DNA from: Rhodocytophaga rosea
GTDB lineage: Bacteria > Bacteroidota > Bacteroidia > Cytophagales > 172606-1
DNA length: 64,000 nt
Direction of reading: 5' to 3'
NCBI RefSeq assembly: GCF_010119975.1
Contig: NZ_CP048222.1
Span: 5,494,501-5,558,500, forward strand
Part shown: in pieces, positions 1 to 9,247 of the stretch
Layout of the letters: the number at the start of each line of letters is the position of its first letter
Numbering within the stretch: the first letter of the stretch is position 1
Notes under the pieces: generated by a model
The model's database searches: none
Told to the model about the DNA's origin: nothing
The model's input: only the letters and a program-made list of their open reading frames with translations
Program-made: the position numbers and the translations under genes

Positions 1-2397
1 TGCTTTACTGCGGCTGAATAAAGTTGATAATTTTTTTATTACGCCATTACTTCTGGATTCCTCTTCATAATACCCATAGCCATATCCATATTTGTTGCCA
101 TATCCGTTATAATACCCATATGATTTGTTAATTCGAAGATCATTGAGAACAATGGCCAGATTTCTTATAGACTTGTCTGTTTGTAATTTATTTACGGTAT
201 CCAGAAAAACTTTTTTTGAATACTTCTGCCGGACGATAAAAATATTAATATCTGCATATTTCATAGCGATCAGTGCATCCGTTACCAGGCCAATAGGAGG
301 GGTATCCACAATAATATAATCATACTGTGGACGTAGTTCCTCCAACAGGTTTTTCATCGTATCGCTCATAATTAATTCGGAAGGATTCGGAGGAATGGGA
401 CCGGCAGGAAGAATATCCAGATTTTCTAACTTACTTTTAATAATTACCTGAGCAGCTTTGGCTTTTCCGATCAGTACGGTACTCATGCCCTGTTCATTTG
501 ATATGCCCATGTCCTGATGAATTTTAGGTTTACGCAGGTCTAAACCCATCAGTAGAATTCTTTTACCCGAAATAGCCAGAATGGCTGCCATATTTAATGA
601 AAAAAAAGTTTTTCCCTCTCCGCTAATGGTAGAGGTGACCGTTACGATCTTATAGTCTGCATCAATGGCTAAATATTGGAGATTTGTACGAATCGAACGG
701 AAAGCTTCTGCAATAGCTGATTTAGGCTTATCTGTCACGACCAGGTTACTTCCATAAGTATTCCGTGCATGATTAATAGTACCCAGAACCGGAACTAAGG
801 TCATTTTTTCCAGCTGGCTCCTGTCTGTGATGGTATCATCGAGAAAATCTTTAATAAAGATATAACTCAAGCATAAAGAGAGGCTTGCGAAAACTGCAAT
901 AATGTAAGCCATACCTGTTTTCGGCTTAATAGGAGTTCCTGGTGTTCCTGCATAATCTAATACTACGTTATCAGCGATTGTAGCTGCTTTGGCAATGCTG
1001 GTTCGCATTTTCTGCTGCCATAAGAGTAGAAATATATTTTCATTTAATGACCGGTTGCGTTCTATACCTAAAAATTGCCTTTCCGTGGTGGGGATTTGTG
1101 CCAGTTTTTGTTCAAACCTGTTTAAAGTTGTATTGATAATTCTCAGGTTTGTAAGTAAGGCCTCTCTGAAGTTTTGTGCATTGCTGAGTAGTTCATCCCG
1201 AATCACAATGATCTGACGATTGATGGCCCGCACCTGTGGGGCAAGTTCCGTATTATTTAATAAAAGGTTTCTACGTTGTATTTCCAGTTGATTTAATGCA
1301 TTCAGGTTAGCACTGATTGCCGCGTCCTGGGCACCAATATTAGAGGTAGAGATATTACTAATATCACCTCCGCGCCTGATATGGCTGTTAAGGGAATCCA
1401 ATGACTTTAGGGTGAGCTCAATCTCTATACGTCTTTTATCAAACTCTGTAAAACGCTGTAGGGCAAAGTCAGCGCTTAAATTAGTCATACCCTTTTCCCG
1501 TTTAAATGCTTCAATATTCCCTTCAGATAAATTTAAACTATCACTAATTTGCTGTAACTGTTCATTAATAAATGAAATCGTATTGTTAGCTACTTTGGTT
1601 TTCTCATCCTTGCTTCGCTCTGTATATTGATCTATTAATGTATTTACAAAATCCCTGGCCCGCATCGCTACCTGGTCATCACAGGAAATTACTAATATAG
1701 AAGTCTCTTCATCAGCCCGTGTTACATCTACCTTGCCTCTATATTCCGCTACCAAACTTGCCGGGTGATATATCGTGAAGGCATATCCATCTTCATGATC
1801 TATCACAGCCTGCCCACGAGGATTTAAACGAAGGCGGAATCTGCCAAAGTCGTTATTGAATAGTTCATTTATTTGATAAATGCTACCGGACTTTTCACCA
1901 TCTCCTATCTCATAGATAAATTTAAATTTATCTTCAGTAACAAATTCCACATCAAAGGTTTTATTATAAGCCTGACTGTATAAGGTATCTATTTCAATAA
2001 TAAATGGGGTGCTCGTATATAAATCAGTTGTTTTGAACCTGCCTTTAGCAAAATAAGAAATCCGTAATGACATAGGCATGTTTTTTACAGCCCTTTCAAC
2101 CATTAATTTGGATTTAATAATTTCAATTTCTGTAGATAGGTTCTTTTTATTTTTGAATAAGTCTAAGCCTTGTAATTGTACGGCATCATCACCGAGAGAA
2201 TTTGACGCTTCATCTTTAACAATGATTGTACCTGCTGCTTTGTACACGGGTTGAGAATATCTGACATATATATACGCAACTATTAAAGCAATAATTATGG
2301 ATAAAATTATTAATAACCAATGATTTATAATCAGCTTGAGAATACGTTTAAAATCAATATCCTGGTTTTCAGAATACTGAAAAGTATGTTGGTTCAT
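1..2397 (-). CDS. Wzc-like polysaccharide co-polymerase / tyrosine kinase (3' end cut by window edge)
   Basis: The reading frame is open from the ATG at 2397 to base 1 (799 codons), so only the last residues are missing. Seen: a membrane segment at about residues 25-46, a long coiled-coil-prone periplasmic region (GumC/Wzz type), a second membrane segment near 492-512, then a BY-kinase domain with Walker A (ISGEGKT, about 590), Walker A' (LMGLDLRKPK) and Walker B (IIVDTPP, about 692). The C-terminal tail has eight tyrosines in about 17 residues, the usual autophosphorylation cluster of bacterial tyrosine kinases. Known family role: control of exopolysaccharide chain length and export at the inner membrane. 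Its start overlaps the stop of the upstream Wza-like gene by 4 nt (ATGA), so the two are probably co-translated. Confidence 0.9.
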   Translation of the reverse strand, partial: MNQHTFQYSENQDIDFKRILKLIINHWLLIILSIIIALIVAYIYVRYSQPVYKAAGTIIVKDEASNSLGDDAVQLQGLDLFKNKKNLSTEIEIIKSKLMVERAVKNMPMSLRISYFAKGRFKTTDLYTSTPFIIEIDTLYSQAYNKTFDVEFVTEDKFKFIYEIGDGEKSGSIYQINELFNNDFGRFRLRLNPRGQAVIDHEDGYAFTIYHPASLVAEYRGKVDVTRADEETSILVISCDDQVAMRARDFVNTLIDQYTERSKDEKTKVANNTISFINEQLQQISDSLNLSEGNIEAFKREKGMTNLSADFALQRFTEFDKRRIEIELTLKSLDSLNSHIRRGGDISNISTSNIGAQDAAISANLNALNQLEIQRRNLLLNNTELAPQVRAINRQIIVIRDELLSNAQNFREALLTNLRIINTTLNRFEQKLAQIPTTERQFLGIERNRSLNENIFLLLWQQKMRTSIAKAATIADNVVLDYAGTPGTPIKPKTGMAYIIAVFASLSLCLSYIFIKDFLDDTITDRSQLEKMTLVPVLGTINHARNTYGSNLVVTDKPKSAIAEAFRSIRTNLQYLAIDADYKIVTVTSTISGEGKTFFSLNMAAILAISGKRILLMGLDLRKPKIHQDMGISNEQGMSTVLIGKAKAAQVIIKSKLENLDILPAGPIPPNPSELIMSDTMKNLLEELRPQYDYIIVDTPPIGLVTDALIAMKYADINIFIVRQKYSKKVFLDTVNKLQTDKSIRNLAIVLNDLRINKSYGYYNGYGNKYGYGYGYYEEESRSNGVIKKLSTLFSRSKA

Positions 2398-3179
2398 ATC
2401 CGGTTTATAAGTGTAATAATTAGTACAGAAACTGATAAAACAGTACTTACAATAGCTGTAATAGGTCTTATTGTATCTAATTGCTTTCGGCGTAGAGGCT
2501 CTACATAAATAACATCATTAGGTTGCAGCCTGGAAATGATAGGTTCTATCATTTCATCTTTTGTAATATCCAGACGATAAGTGGTGGTTTCCTTTGTTTC
2601 CCGGTCGCTTCGGATAAGCCTGATGTTTTTTCTGTTGCTATAGCCAGTCAGGCCACCGGCCTTTGCCAGTAGTTCTGTAAAAGTTATATATTCATTATCT
2701 GCCTGATAAGTACCAGGACTTGATACTTCACCTAGTACTGTTACCGGAAATGATAATGTTTTTACCTGTATATAAATAAGTGAGCTATCGACTACATAAA
2801 GCAATAATCTGGAGCGAATGGTATCAGCAGCTTGTATTAGCGTAAGCCCGGAAACTTTTATTTTTCCCACGTAAGGGAGTTCAATCAGCCCATATTTGTT
2901 TACAAACGTTCCCTGGTCATAAGGCCTGCCTGATCCTCCGGTTTGACCACTGGGTTTGAAAGCAGCAAAACTCTGTGGATCTATTCCATCTATTGCCAAA
3001 GATAATATATCATATGGGGCTATTGTAAATTCATAATCTTGATTCTTAAACTCAGGCAGGCTATCAGGAGTATTATTTGTTTTATCCCTTTGGAAATAAA
3101 CAATATTACGGAGAGGAATACAGCCATAAGAAGTTAAAACGATAATGAAAAAATATACTATCCGAAGTGTTACGTTCAT
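2394..3179 (-). CDS. Polysaccharide export outer-membrane lipoprotein (Wza/SLBB family)
   Basis: 261 residues. The N-terminus is a lipoprotein signal with a lipobox-like TSYGC ending at Cys20. A Poly_export domain follows (about 50-140, with YDILSLAIDG), then an SLBB-type segment (VTVLGEVSSPGTYQ, about 150 onward) and a C-terminal hydrophobic segment (about 240-260), as in Wza proteins that anchor a helix in the outer membrane. Length fits short Bacteroidota members. Inferred role: outer-membrane channel for capsule or exopolysaccharide, working with the kinase immediately downstream. It is the first gene of the unit; no clear promoter was found in the 563 bp upstream. Confidence 0.9.
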   Translation of the reverse strand: MNVTLRIVYFFIIVLTSYGCIPLRNIVYFQRDKTNNTPDSLPEFKNQDYEFTIAPYDILSLAIDGIDPQSFAAFKPSGQTGGSGRPYDQGTFVNKYGLIELPYVGKIKVSGLTLIQAADTIRSRLLLYVVDSSLIYIQVKTLSFPVTVLGEVSSPGTYQADNEYITFTELLAKAGGLTGYSNRKNIRLIRSDRETKETTTYRLDITKDEMIEPIISRLQPNDVIYVEPLRRKQLDTIRPITAIVSTVLSVSVLIITLINRI

Positions 3180-3742
3180 GTGAGATCTTGGAAATAATCA
3201 GCAGGGAAATACAGCAAAGGGGAGTCAGATTTGGTTAACAGTGTTACAAGTATTTATGCAAACATTTGTTTATATAGCCGGAATTCAATAATAAGACTAT
3301 TCAGGCTAATAAATCGTCCAAACCATTTATACAATTTTAGTTGTCATTATCCCAACAGGTATTTCGATTATGTAATAATTTTATATAACATGCGAAGTTA
3401 AGAGAAAAATATAATTTGTGGGGCAATTTACCCAATGCTTTGCTTAGGTATGTTCATTAATTAATATTTACTCTTACTAACGGTCATAGGTTAATTATCC
3501 ATATAGTTATACTTCCTGTTACTTTCTAAAAGAACAGTTGCCTTCTATCTTAACCCCTCTTTTAAAAATTATACAAAGCACCATAAAATTCGTATAATCT
3601 GATAATTACGGCAAATGCCGGATATAAAAACTAAAATTCATTTACAGCCAGTATGGTTTTCGCCCTTATAAACAAATAGAATATATCATCAGCTATTGTT
3701 GTTTGTAATACAGGATGTATACATTTGAATAAAATTTAACGC
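3180..3742. other. Divergent intergenic region, 563 bp
   Basis: AT-rich spacer between the divergent export operon and thiL. I see no credible coding frame. The only recognisable signal is a Bacteroidota-type promoter at the thiL side (3699-3727). No strong hairpin was found. Confidence 0.5.
3699..3727 (+). promoter_or_regulatory. Candidate Bacteroidota promoter for thiL
   Basis: TTG at 3699-3701, an 18-nt spacer, then TACATTTG at 3720-3727. The second element matches the Bacteroidota -7 consensus TAnnTTTG exactly. The start codon is 16 nt downstream, so the leader would be very short. This is pattern matching only. Confidence 0.4.
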
Positions 3743-4777
3743 ATGAACCCAACACAAAGAACAGAACTCAAAGAACTAGGTGAGTTTGGATTGATCCGTA
3801 AAATAAGCGCCGGTATTGAATTGCAGAATAAAGAATCTGTTACTGGCATTGGCGATGATGCGGCTGTTATGGATACAGGTGCAGATCAGTATACGTTAAT
3901 TTCTACAGATATGCTGCTGGAAGGTATTCACTTTGATCTGAGTTATGTGCCCTTGCAACACCTGGGCTATAAAGCGGTGGCTGTAAACGTGTCCGATATT
4001 GCTGCTATGAACGGGATTCCCAAACAAATTACAGTAGCTATTGCCCTCAGCAGCCGGTTCTCAGTCGAAGCCATTGAATCCTTATATGCTGGTATTAAAG
4101 CAGCTTGTGCTGAGTATAAAGTAGATCTGGTAGGCGGCGATACTACTACTTCCAAAGCCGGACTGGTTATTTCTATTACAGTGCTGGGCCTGGTAAATAA
4201 ATCTAAAGTAGTATACCGGCATACAGCCAAACCCAATGATATTATTTGTACATCAGGTGACCTGGGAGGGGCATTTATAGGATTGCAATTGCTGGAACGG
4301 GAAAAACAGGTTTTTCTTGCTAATCCGGAAGCTCAGCCGCAACTGGAAGGCAAAGATTATGTAATAAAACGGCAACTCAAGCCAGAAGCCAGAATGGATG
4401 TGGTGTATGAACTTGATGAATTAGGGATTGTGCCTACATCTATGATTGATATTTCGGATGGGCTGGCTTCCGAACTGCTGCATTTGTGTACCCGTTCTGG
4501 CACTGGTGCAATAATATTTGAGGATAAAATACCTATTGATGGTGAAACATATAATACGGCCGCTGAATTTAATATTGATCCGGTAACCTGTGCACTCAAT
4601 GGCGGAGAAGATTATGAACTGCTTTTCACGATCCGGCAAGAAGATTTTCCTAAATTAAAAAATCACCCGGATGTTTTTTTTATTGGGTATATGACTGATC
4701 AGCCTAAAGACATACATTTGGTTACCAAGGCAGAAAATAAGGTTCCGATCCGGGCACAAGGCTGGGTGCATTTCTAG
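3743..4777 (+). CDS. thiL: Thiamine-monophosphate kinase
   Basis: 344 residues, standard length. ThiL phosphorylates thiamine monophosphate with ATP to give thiamine diphosphate in the cytoplasm. Seen: GIGDDAAV near residue 36, the Mg/ATP-binding STDMLLEGIHF, the NVSDIAAMNG segment, VGGDTT near 135 and the C-terminal ALNGGEDYELLFT, all diagnostic of ThiL and the related AIR-synthase fold. The ATG at 3743 gives the conserved start LGEFGLIRKI shortly after. A small secreted-protein gene follows after 13 nt and may share the transcript; no other thiamine gene is present. Confidence 0.96.
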   Translation: MNPTQRTELKELGEFGLIRKISAGIELQNKESVTGIGDDAAVMDTGADQYTLISTDMLLEGIHFDLSYVPLQHLGYKAVAVNVSDIAAMNGIPKQITVAIALSSRFSVEAIESLYAGIKAACAEYKVDLVGGDTTTSKAGLVISITVLGLVNKSKVVYRHTAKPNDIICTSGDLGGAFIGLQLLEREKQVFLANPEAQPQLEGKDYVIKRQLKPEARMDVVYELDELGIVPTSMIDISDGLASELLHLCTRSGTGAIIFEDKIPIDGETYNTAAEFNIDPVTCALNGGEDYELLFTIRQEDFPKLKNHPDVFFIGYMTDQPKDIHLVTKAENKVPIRAQGWVHF

Positions 4778-4790
4778 AGAGAAAATAAAT

Positions 4791-5207
4791 ATGAACACCT
4801 TTGGTAAATATTATCTTGTCCTGGTTTTATTCCTGTACAGCCTGCAGGTATGTGCACAGGTAGAGAATAATTTAACCGCTGCACCTAAAAAATCTTCCCG
4901 GTCAGAAAAGAGAGTAAAGCCCAGAATAAAAACGCCAGAAGTTTCTATTCCTTTGCGTATTGTGGTAACAGATATCCGCAATATTGGTTATGGAAACCGT
5001 TGTGTGGGAGAAGCAACCCAAAAAGTGGGCTTTGTTTATGTACCTATGCCCATTCAGGAAGTTGAACGTAAATCCAGGTTTTATTATTTCCTGCACAACC
5101 AGTCTGCCAAGCTCAAATTAACGTTGAAAAATGGCCCTTTCTGGCATAAGAAACTCAAAAAAAGCATCAAACGCTGCCTCCAATCTACCGGTGATTTTAC
5201 TGGATGA
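4791..5207 (+). CDS. Small secreted protein of unknown function
   Basis: 138 residues with a clear signal peptide (YYLVLVLFLYSLQVCAQ, cleavage after about residue 22). The mature part is very basic, with a Lys/Arg-rich linker (residues 33-48) and a Lys-rich C-terminus (HKKLKKSIKRC). Two cysteines lie in the mature protein. I recognise no domain. It starts 13 nt after thiL and is probably co-transcribed, but nothing links it to thiamine. The signal peptide supports a real gene. Confidence 0.7.
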   Translation: MNTFGKYYLVLVLFLYSLQVCAQVENNLTAAPKKSSRSEKRVKPRIKTPEVSIPLRIVVTDIRNIGYGNRCVGEATQKVGFVYVPMPIQEVERKSRFYYFLHNQSAKLKLTLKNGPFWHKKLKKSIKRCLQSTGDFTG

Positions 5208-5290
5208 TAGGCATTGGAAGATTACAATATTTAGAAGATTGAAAAATTGAACATATAAAATTTAGCTTCTACTATTTATCTCTCTACTCC

Positions 5291-6634
5291 CTAAATCCCT
5301 GTATAATTAAATGGTGTAATCAGCCGGAGTTCTTCTTTTACGGCATCGCTTACTGAAAGTGAATTGATAAAGGCAGTAATGGCACTAAAGCTTATTTTTT
5401 CGTTGGTACGGGTGAGCTCTTTTAAGGCTTCATACGGTTTGGGATAGCCTTCCCGCCGTAAAATCGTCTGAATACCCTCAGCTACTACCGCCCAGTTATC
5501 TTCCAGATCTTCATGAATGGCTTTAATATTGATCTCTATTTTATCGAGGCCTTTCAGCAGGGACTGGTAGGCAATCAGCGAATGGGCCAGGGGTACACCA
5601 ATGTTACGGAGCACAGTAGAATCGGTTAAATCCCTTTGCAGCCTGGAGATGGGTAATTTGGCAGATAAATGTTCCAGCAAGGCATTGGCAATTCCCAGGT
5701 TCCCTTCGGAATTTTCAAAATCAATGGGATTTACTTTGTGGGGCATGGCTGAAGAACCAATCTCCCCTTTTTTAATGGATTGTTTGAAATACCCCATCGA
5801 AATATATTGCCAGATGTCCCGGTCCAGGTCGATCAGAATGGTATTGATACGCTTGAGGTTATCACAAAGGGCAGCCAGCTGGTCGTAATGCTCGATCTGA
5901 GTAGTATACCGGTATCTTTTCAAGCCCAGGATTTCATTTACGAATGTATCAGCAAAACCTATCCAGTCAATTTGCGGATAGGCTACCGAATGTGCATTAA
6001 AATTACCAGTAGCGCCACCAAATTTCCCGGCAAATGGAACTTGCTCCAGGCTGTGTACTTGTTGTTGCAGCCGTTCACAAAACACCATAATTTCCTTTCC
6101 CAGACGGGTAGGAGAGGCTGGTTGTCCGTGTGTATGTGCCAGCATTGGAATGGCTTCCCACTGGTGGGAAAGTTCCTGTAATTTGGTTTGCAGTCTATGT
6201 AATACCGGAATAATTTCAGTGTTCATGCCTGCCTTCAATGACAATGGAACAGCTGTATTATTAATATCCTGGGAGGTAAGTCCAAAATGAATAAATTCAG
6301 TAAAATTAGCTACCTGCAAGGCATCAAACCTGGACTTAATGAAATATTCCAGGGCTTTTACATCATGGTTGGTTGTTTTCTCGATTTCTTTGATCTGCAG
6401 AGCATCTTCTTCTCCAAAATTTTCATACAGCTTCCGCAGGTCAGCATATTTTTCTTTGGGAAAATCCTGTAATTGAGGCAAAGGCAGCTCACACAAAGCA
6501 ATAAAATATTCTACTTCCACCAGAACCCGGTAGCGGATCAGCCCTTGTTCCGAAAAATAGGGTGATAAACTGGAAACCTGCCGCCAGTACCGTCCGTCGA
6601 TGGGCGATATGGCCGTAAGCTGATTAATATCCAT
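5291..6634 (-). CDS. purB: Adenylosuccinate lyase
   Basis: 447 residues, normal length. PurB catalyses two fumarate-releasing steps of purine synthesis (SAICAR to AICAR; adenylosuccinate to AMP). Seen: the start PIDGRYWRQVSSLSPYFSE, TTNHDVKALEYF (about 87-98), the HTHGQPASP box with catalytic His near 167-169, and the lyase signature GSSAMPHKVNPIDFE at about 293-307 with the catalytic serine loop. The set is specific for PurB rather than FumC or ArgH. It is a single-gene unit; its 3' end faces the thiL unit. Confidence 0.97.
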   Translation of the reverse strand: MDINQLTAISPIDGRYWRQVSSLSPYFSEQGLIRYRVLVEVEYFIALCELPLPQLQDFPKEKYADLRKLYENFGEEDALQIKEIEKTTNHDVKALEYFIKSRFDALQVANFTEFIHFGLTSQDINNTAVPLSLKAGMNTEIIPVLHRLQTKLQELSHQWEAIPMLAHTHGQPASPTRLGKEIMVFCERLQQQVHSLEQVPFAGKFGGATGNFNAHSVAYPQIDWIGFADTFVNEILGLKRYRYTTQIEHYDQLAALCDNLKRINTILIDLDRDIWQYISMGYFKQSIKKGEIGSSAMPHKVNPIDFENSEGNLGIANALLEHLSAKLPISRLQRDLTDSTVLRNIGVPLAHSLIAYQSLLKGLDKIEINIKAIHEDLEDNWAVVAEGIQTILRREGYPKPYEALKELTRTNEKISFSAITAFINSLSVSDAVKEELRLITPFNYTGI

Positions 6635-6816
6635 ATATTTATTGCTTAAACTGCGTCAAAATTGATCATTAATTCCTGATATTCCCAAAATTTTCTGTCT
6701 TATACTTGTTTTGCATTTTTTAAGAACGGCTGTGTGGATAGGCAAGTTTACAAGTTTATAAGAAGGCAACCTTTTTCTATTTATATTGTTGCGATTTACT
6801 CCATTACATTTACTGT

Positions 6817-7815
6817 ATGCCTGAAACTTTAATGAAAGCCGTTCTGGTGCATGAGCCTGGCGGACCAGAACAATTGTATCTGGGAGAATGGGAGAAACCT
6901 CAGCCTGCTGCCCATCAGATTCTGGTAAAAGTGGCTGCTACCGCCCTAAACCGGGCCGATACTTTGCAACGGGCCGGTAAGTATCCGCCCCCTTCTGGTG
7001 CCAGTCCGGTGTTAGGCCTGGAGATAGCCGGACAAGTAGTGGAAGTAGGAACAGGTGTTTCCAGGTGGAAAACGGGAGATAAAGTATTTGGATTATTACC
7101 TGGGGGCGGCTATGCACAATATGCCGTTATACATGAAGACATGGCAATGCCTGTGCCCAAAGGTATGTCAATGGAAGATGCAGCGGCCATTCCGGAAGTG
7201 TTTTTAACGGCATTTCAGGCGCTGAGCTGGCTGGGGAAATTGAAATCTGGTGAGCAAGTGCTGATTCATGCCGGAGCCAGTGGGGTAGGAACAGCCGCCA
7301 TTCAACTGGCCAGTAAAATGGGTGCAAATGTGATGGTAACAGCTTCGGCAACCAAACACCAGATATGCCTGGCATTAGGAGCTTACGCGGCCATAGATTA
7401 CAAAACAGAGTCTTTCGATAAAAAAGTGCAGGAGATTACTTCCGGCAAAGGGGTAGATGTGATTATTGATTTTATAGCTGCTGATTATTTCACCAAAAAC
7501 ATAGATTCGCTGGCAACGGAAGGAAGGCTGGTGTTGCTGGCTACGCTAAGCGGAGGTAAAGTAACTGATTTTGATCTGCGGAAGATCTTGTCTAAGCGTT
7601 TACAAATTATGGGTTCTACCCTGCGAAGCCGTAGTCTGGAATATCAGATTTCACTAACCAGGGAAATGGCTGCTTTTGCCTTACCTCATTTCCAGAAAGG
7701 AACCCTGCAGCCGGTAATCGACCGTATTCTGGACTGGACTCAGGTACAGGAAGCGCACCGCCTGATGGAAAGCAATGCAAATTCAGGCAAAATTGTATTA
7801 CGGGTTACAGAATAG
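6817..7815 (+). CDS. NAD(P)H-quinone oxidoreductase (zinc-free MDR, PIG3-like)
   Basis: 332 residues. Opens with MKAVLVHEPGGPEQLYLGE and ALNRADTLQRAGKYPPP, typical of the PIG3/zeta-crystallin branch of the medium-chain dehydrogenases. The Rossmann motif HAGASGVGTAAIQLA lies near 151-165. The cysteine and histidine zinc ligands of alcohol dehydrogenases are absent. Family members reduce quinones or other electrophiles with NADPH. The ATG at 6817 is used; the internal Met6 (MKAVLV) at 6832 is an equally good start. The next gene, a lipoprotein, lies 57 nt downstream on the same strand. Confidence 0.9.
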   Translation: MPETLMKAVLVHEPGGPEQLYLGEWEKPQPAAHQILVKVAATALNRADTLQRAGKYPPPSGASPVLGLEIAGQVVEVGTGVSRWKTGDKVFGLLPGGGYAQYAVIHEDMAMPVPKGMSMEDAAAIPEVFLTAFQALSWLGKLKSGEQVLIHAGASGVGTAAIQLASKMGANVMVTASATKHQICLALGAYAAIDYKTESFDKKVQEITSGKGVDVIIDFIAADYFTKNIDSLATEGRLVLLATLSGGKVTDFDLRKILSKRLQIMGSTLRSRSLEYQISLTREMAAFALPHFQKGTLQPVIDRILDWTQVQEAHRLMESNANSGKIVLRVTE

Positions 7816-7872
7816 ATTGCCGGAATCCTTTTAGTAATTATTATTTCTTATTTTAAATTCGTTGACTTATAT

Positions 7873-8340
7873 ATGAAACAAAACATTGGATTTGTATTTC
7901 TCTGCACACTACTGATAGCTTGTGGAAAAGAAACTGCACAAAATATACCCAATCAAATGGCTACACCCATTGCAGGCACCTGGAAACTATTGACCGGAAC
8001 CATCATTGAAAAAGGAGATACTACTGTTACAGATTATACCAAAAATGTATCTTTTATAAAAGTCATTAATGATACCCATTTTGCCTTTATGCAGCATGAT
8101 TTAACCAAAGGCAAAGATTCTGCTGCTGTTTTCTCTTCTGGAGGCGGCAGATATTCTCTCACCGACAGTGTATACACAGAACACCTGGAATATTGTACAG
8201 CCAGAGAGTGGGAAGGACATGATTTTACTTTTACAGTTTCTATGCGGAACGATACACTCATTCAGCAGGGAATCGAGAAAATTGAAAGTGAAGGAATAAA
8301 CAGGCTGAATATTGAGAAATACGTGAAAGTGAAACAATAA
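7873..8340 (+). CDS. Lipocalin-like lipoprotein of unknown function
   Basis: 155 residues. The N-terminus is a lipoprotein signal with lipobox LIAC (Cys17). The mature part begins with GTWKLLTGTI near residue 36 and alternates beta-strand-like segments, a pattern common in small Bacteroidota lipocalin-like proteins. No catalytic motif is visible. It probably sits in the periplasm or outer membrane. It follows the quinone oxidoreductase by 57 nt, but no functional link can be read. Confidence 0.75.
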   Translation: MKQNIGFVFLCTLLIACGKETAQNIPNQMATPIAGTWKLLTGTIIEKGDTTVTDYTKNVSFIKVINDTHFAFMQHDLTKGKDSAAVFSSGGGRYSLTDSVYTEHLEYCTAREWEGHDFTFTVSMRNDTLIQQGIEKIESEGINRLNIEKYVKVKQ

Positions 8341-8508
8341 TGGAAGTATTAAGTAGTGAGTACTAAGTATTGAAGTAGCAGAAACCTGTATTCAGTTTGC
8401 TTGCTATGTTTTCATTCCTACTTTTGCACTTCTTTTAATATTAAACAGTAAGACATAATCTAAATTTGAATACGTTGCCCATTATTTACGCTGCAAGGTC
8501 CATGTAAT

Positions 8509-9237
8509 ATGCTGGCTATATTAAAAAAAGAAATCCGGAGCTTTCTTAACTCGCTCATTGCCTACATCATCATGATCATTTTCCTGACTGGCATGGGCTT
8601 GTTTGTGTGGGTATTTCCGGATACCAACCTGCTCGATTATGGTTTTGCCGACCTGTCGATTCTGTTTTACCTGGCTCCGTATGTGTATATGTTCCTGATA
8701 CCGGCGATTACCATGCGCACCTTTGCCGAAGAAAAAAAAGCTGGTACTCTGGAATTATTGCTCACTCGTCCTCTTTCCGACTGGGACATTATTCTGGGCA
8801 AGTATCTGGCTAGCCTGCTGCTGATTATTTTTACCTTGATTCCTACCCTGGTGTATTATTACAGTGTATATACCCTTGGAAATCCGGCCGGGAATATAGA
8901 TTCTGCCGGAGTATTTGGCTCCTATATCGGATTGGTATTATTAGGGGCAGTGTTTACGGCTATTGGCATTTTTGCTTCCAGCATCAGCGATAACCAGATT
9001 ACTTCTTTTATTGTAGCGGCTTTTTTATGCTTTGTTTTATATGCCGGCTTTTCTTCCCTCACTTCCCTGGATGCCCTGGGAGAAATGGCCTATTTTATTA
9101 ATCAACTAGGCATTGATTATCACTACAAAGCCTTGAGCAAAGGGCTAATAGATTCCCGGAATCTAATTTATTTCTTCAGTTTAATCGCCTTTATGCTGAT
9201 GGCTACCAGACTTGTGCTGGGCAGCCGGAAATGGTAG
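8509..9237 (+). CDS. gldF: Gliding-motility-associated ABC transporter permease GldF
   Basis: 242 residues, family length. About six membrane segments, with the ABC-2 type signature FAEEKKAGTLELLLTRPLSDWDIILGKYL between segments 2 and 3. The start LAILKKEIRSFLNSLIAYII and the end LVLGSRKW fit GldF. In known systems GldF pairs with GldG (auxiliary subunit) and GldA (ATPase) in gliding-associated transport. Here neither gldG nor gldA follows: the next gene is convergent and ends 10 nt away. Membership in the NosY/ABC-2 permease family is certain; the specific GldF label is likely. Confidence 0.85.
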   Translation: MLAILKKEIRSFLNSLIAYIIMIIFLTGMGLFVWVFPDTNLLDYGFADLSILFYLAPYVYMFLIPAITMRTFAEEKKAGTLELLLTRPLSDWDIILGKYLASLLLIIFTLIPTLVYYYSVYTLGNPAGNIDSAGVFGSYIGLVLLGAVFTAIGIFASSISDNQITSFIVAAFLCFVLYAGFSSLTSLDALGEMAYFINQLGIDYHYKALSKGLIDSRNLIYFFSLIAFMLMATRLVLGSRKW

Positions 9238-9247
9238 CTTTTCTTAA

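Noticed and set aside
8341-8400. Repetitive AGTATTAAGTAGTGAGTAC-like string after the lipoprotein gene
   Set aside because: Short and irregular; reads as low-complexity spacer and has no terminator-like structure.
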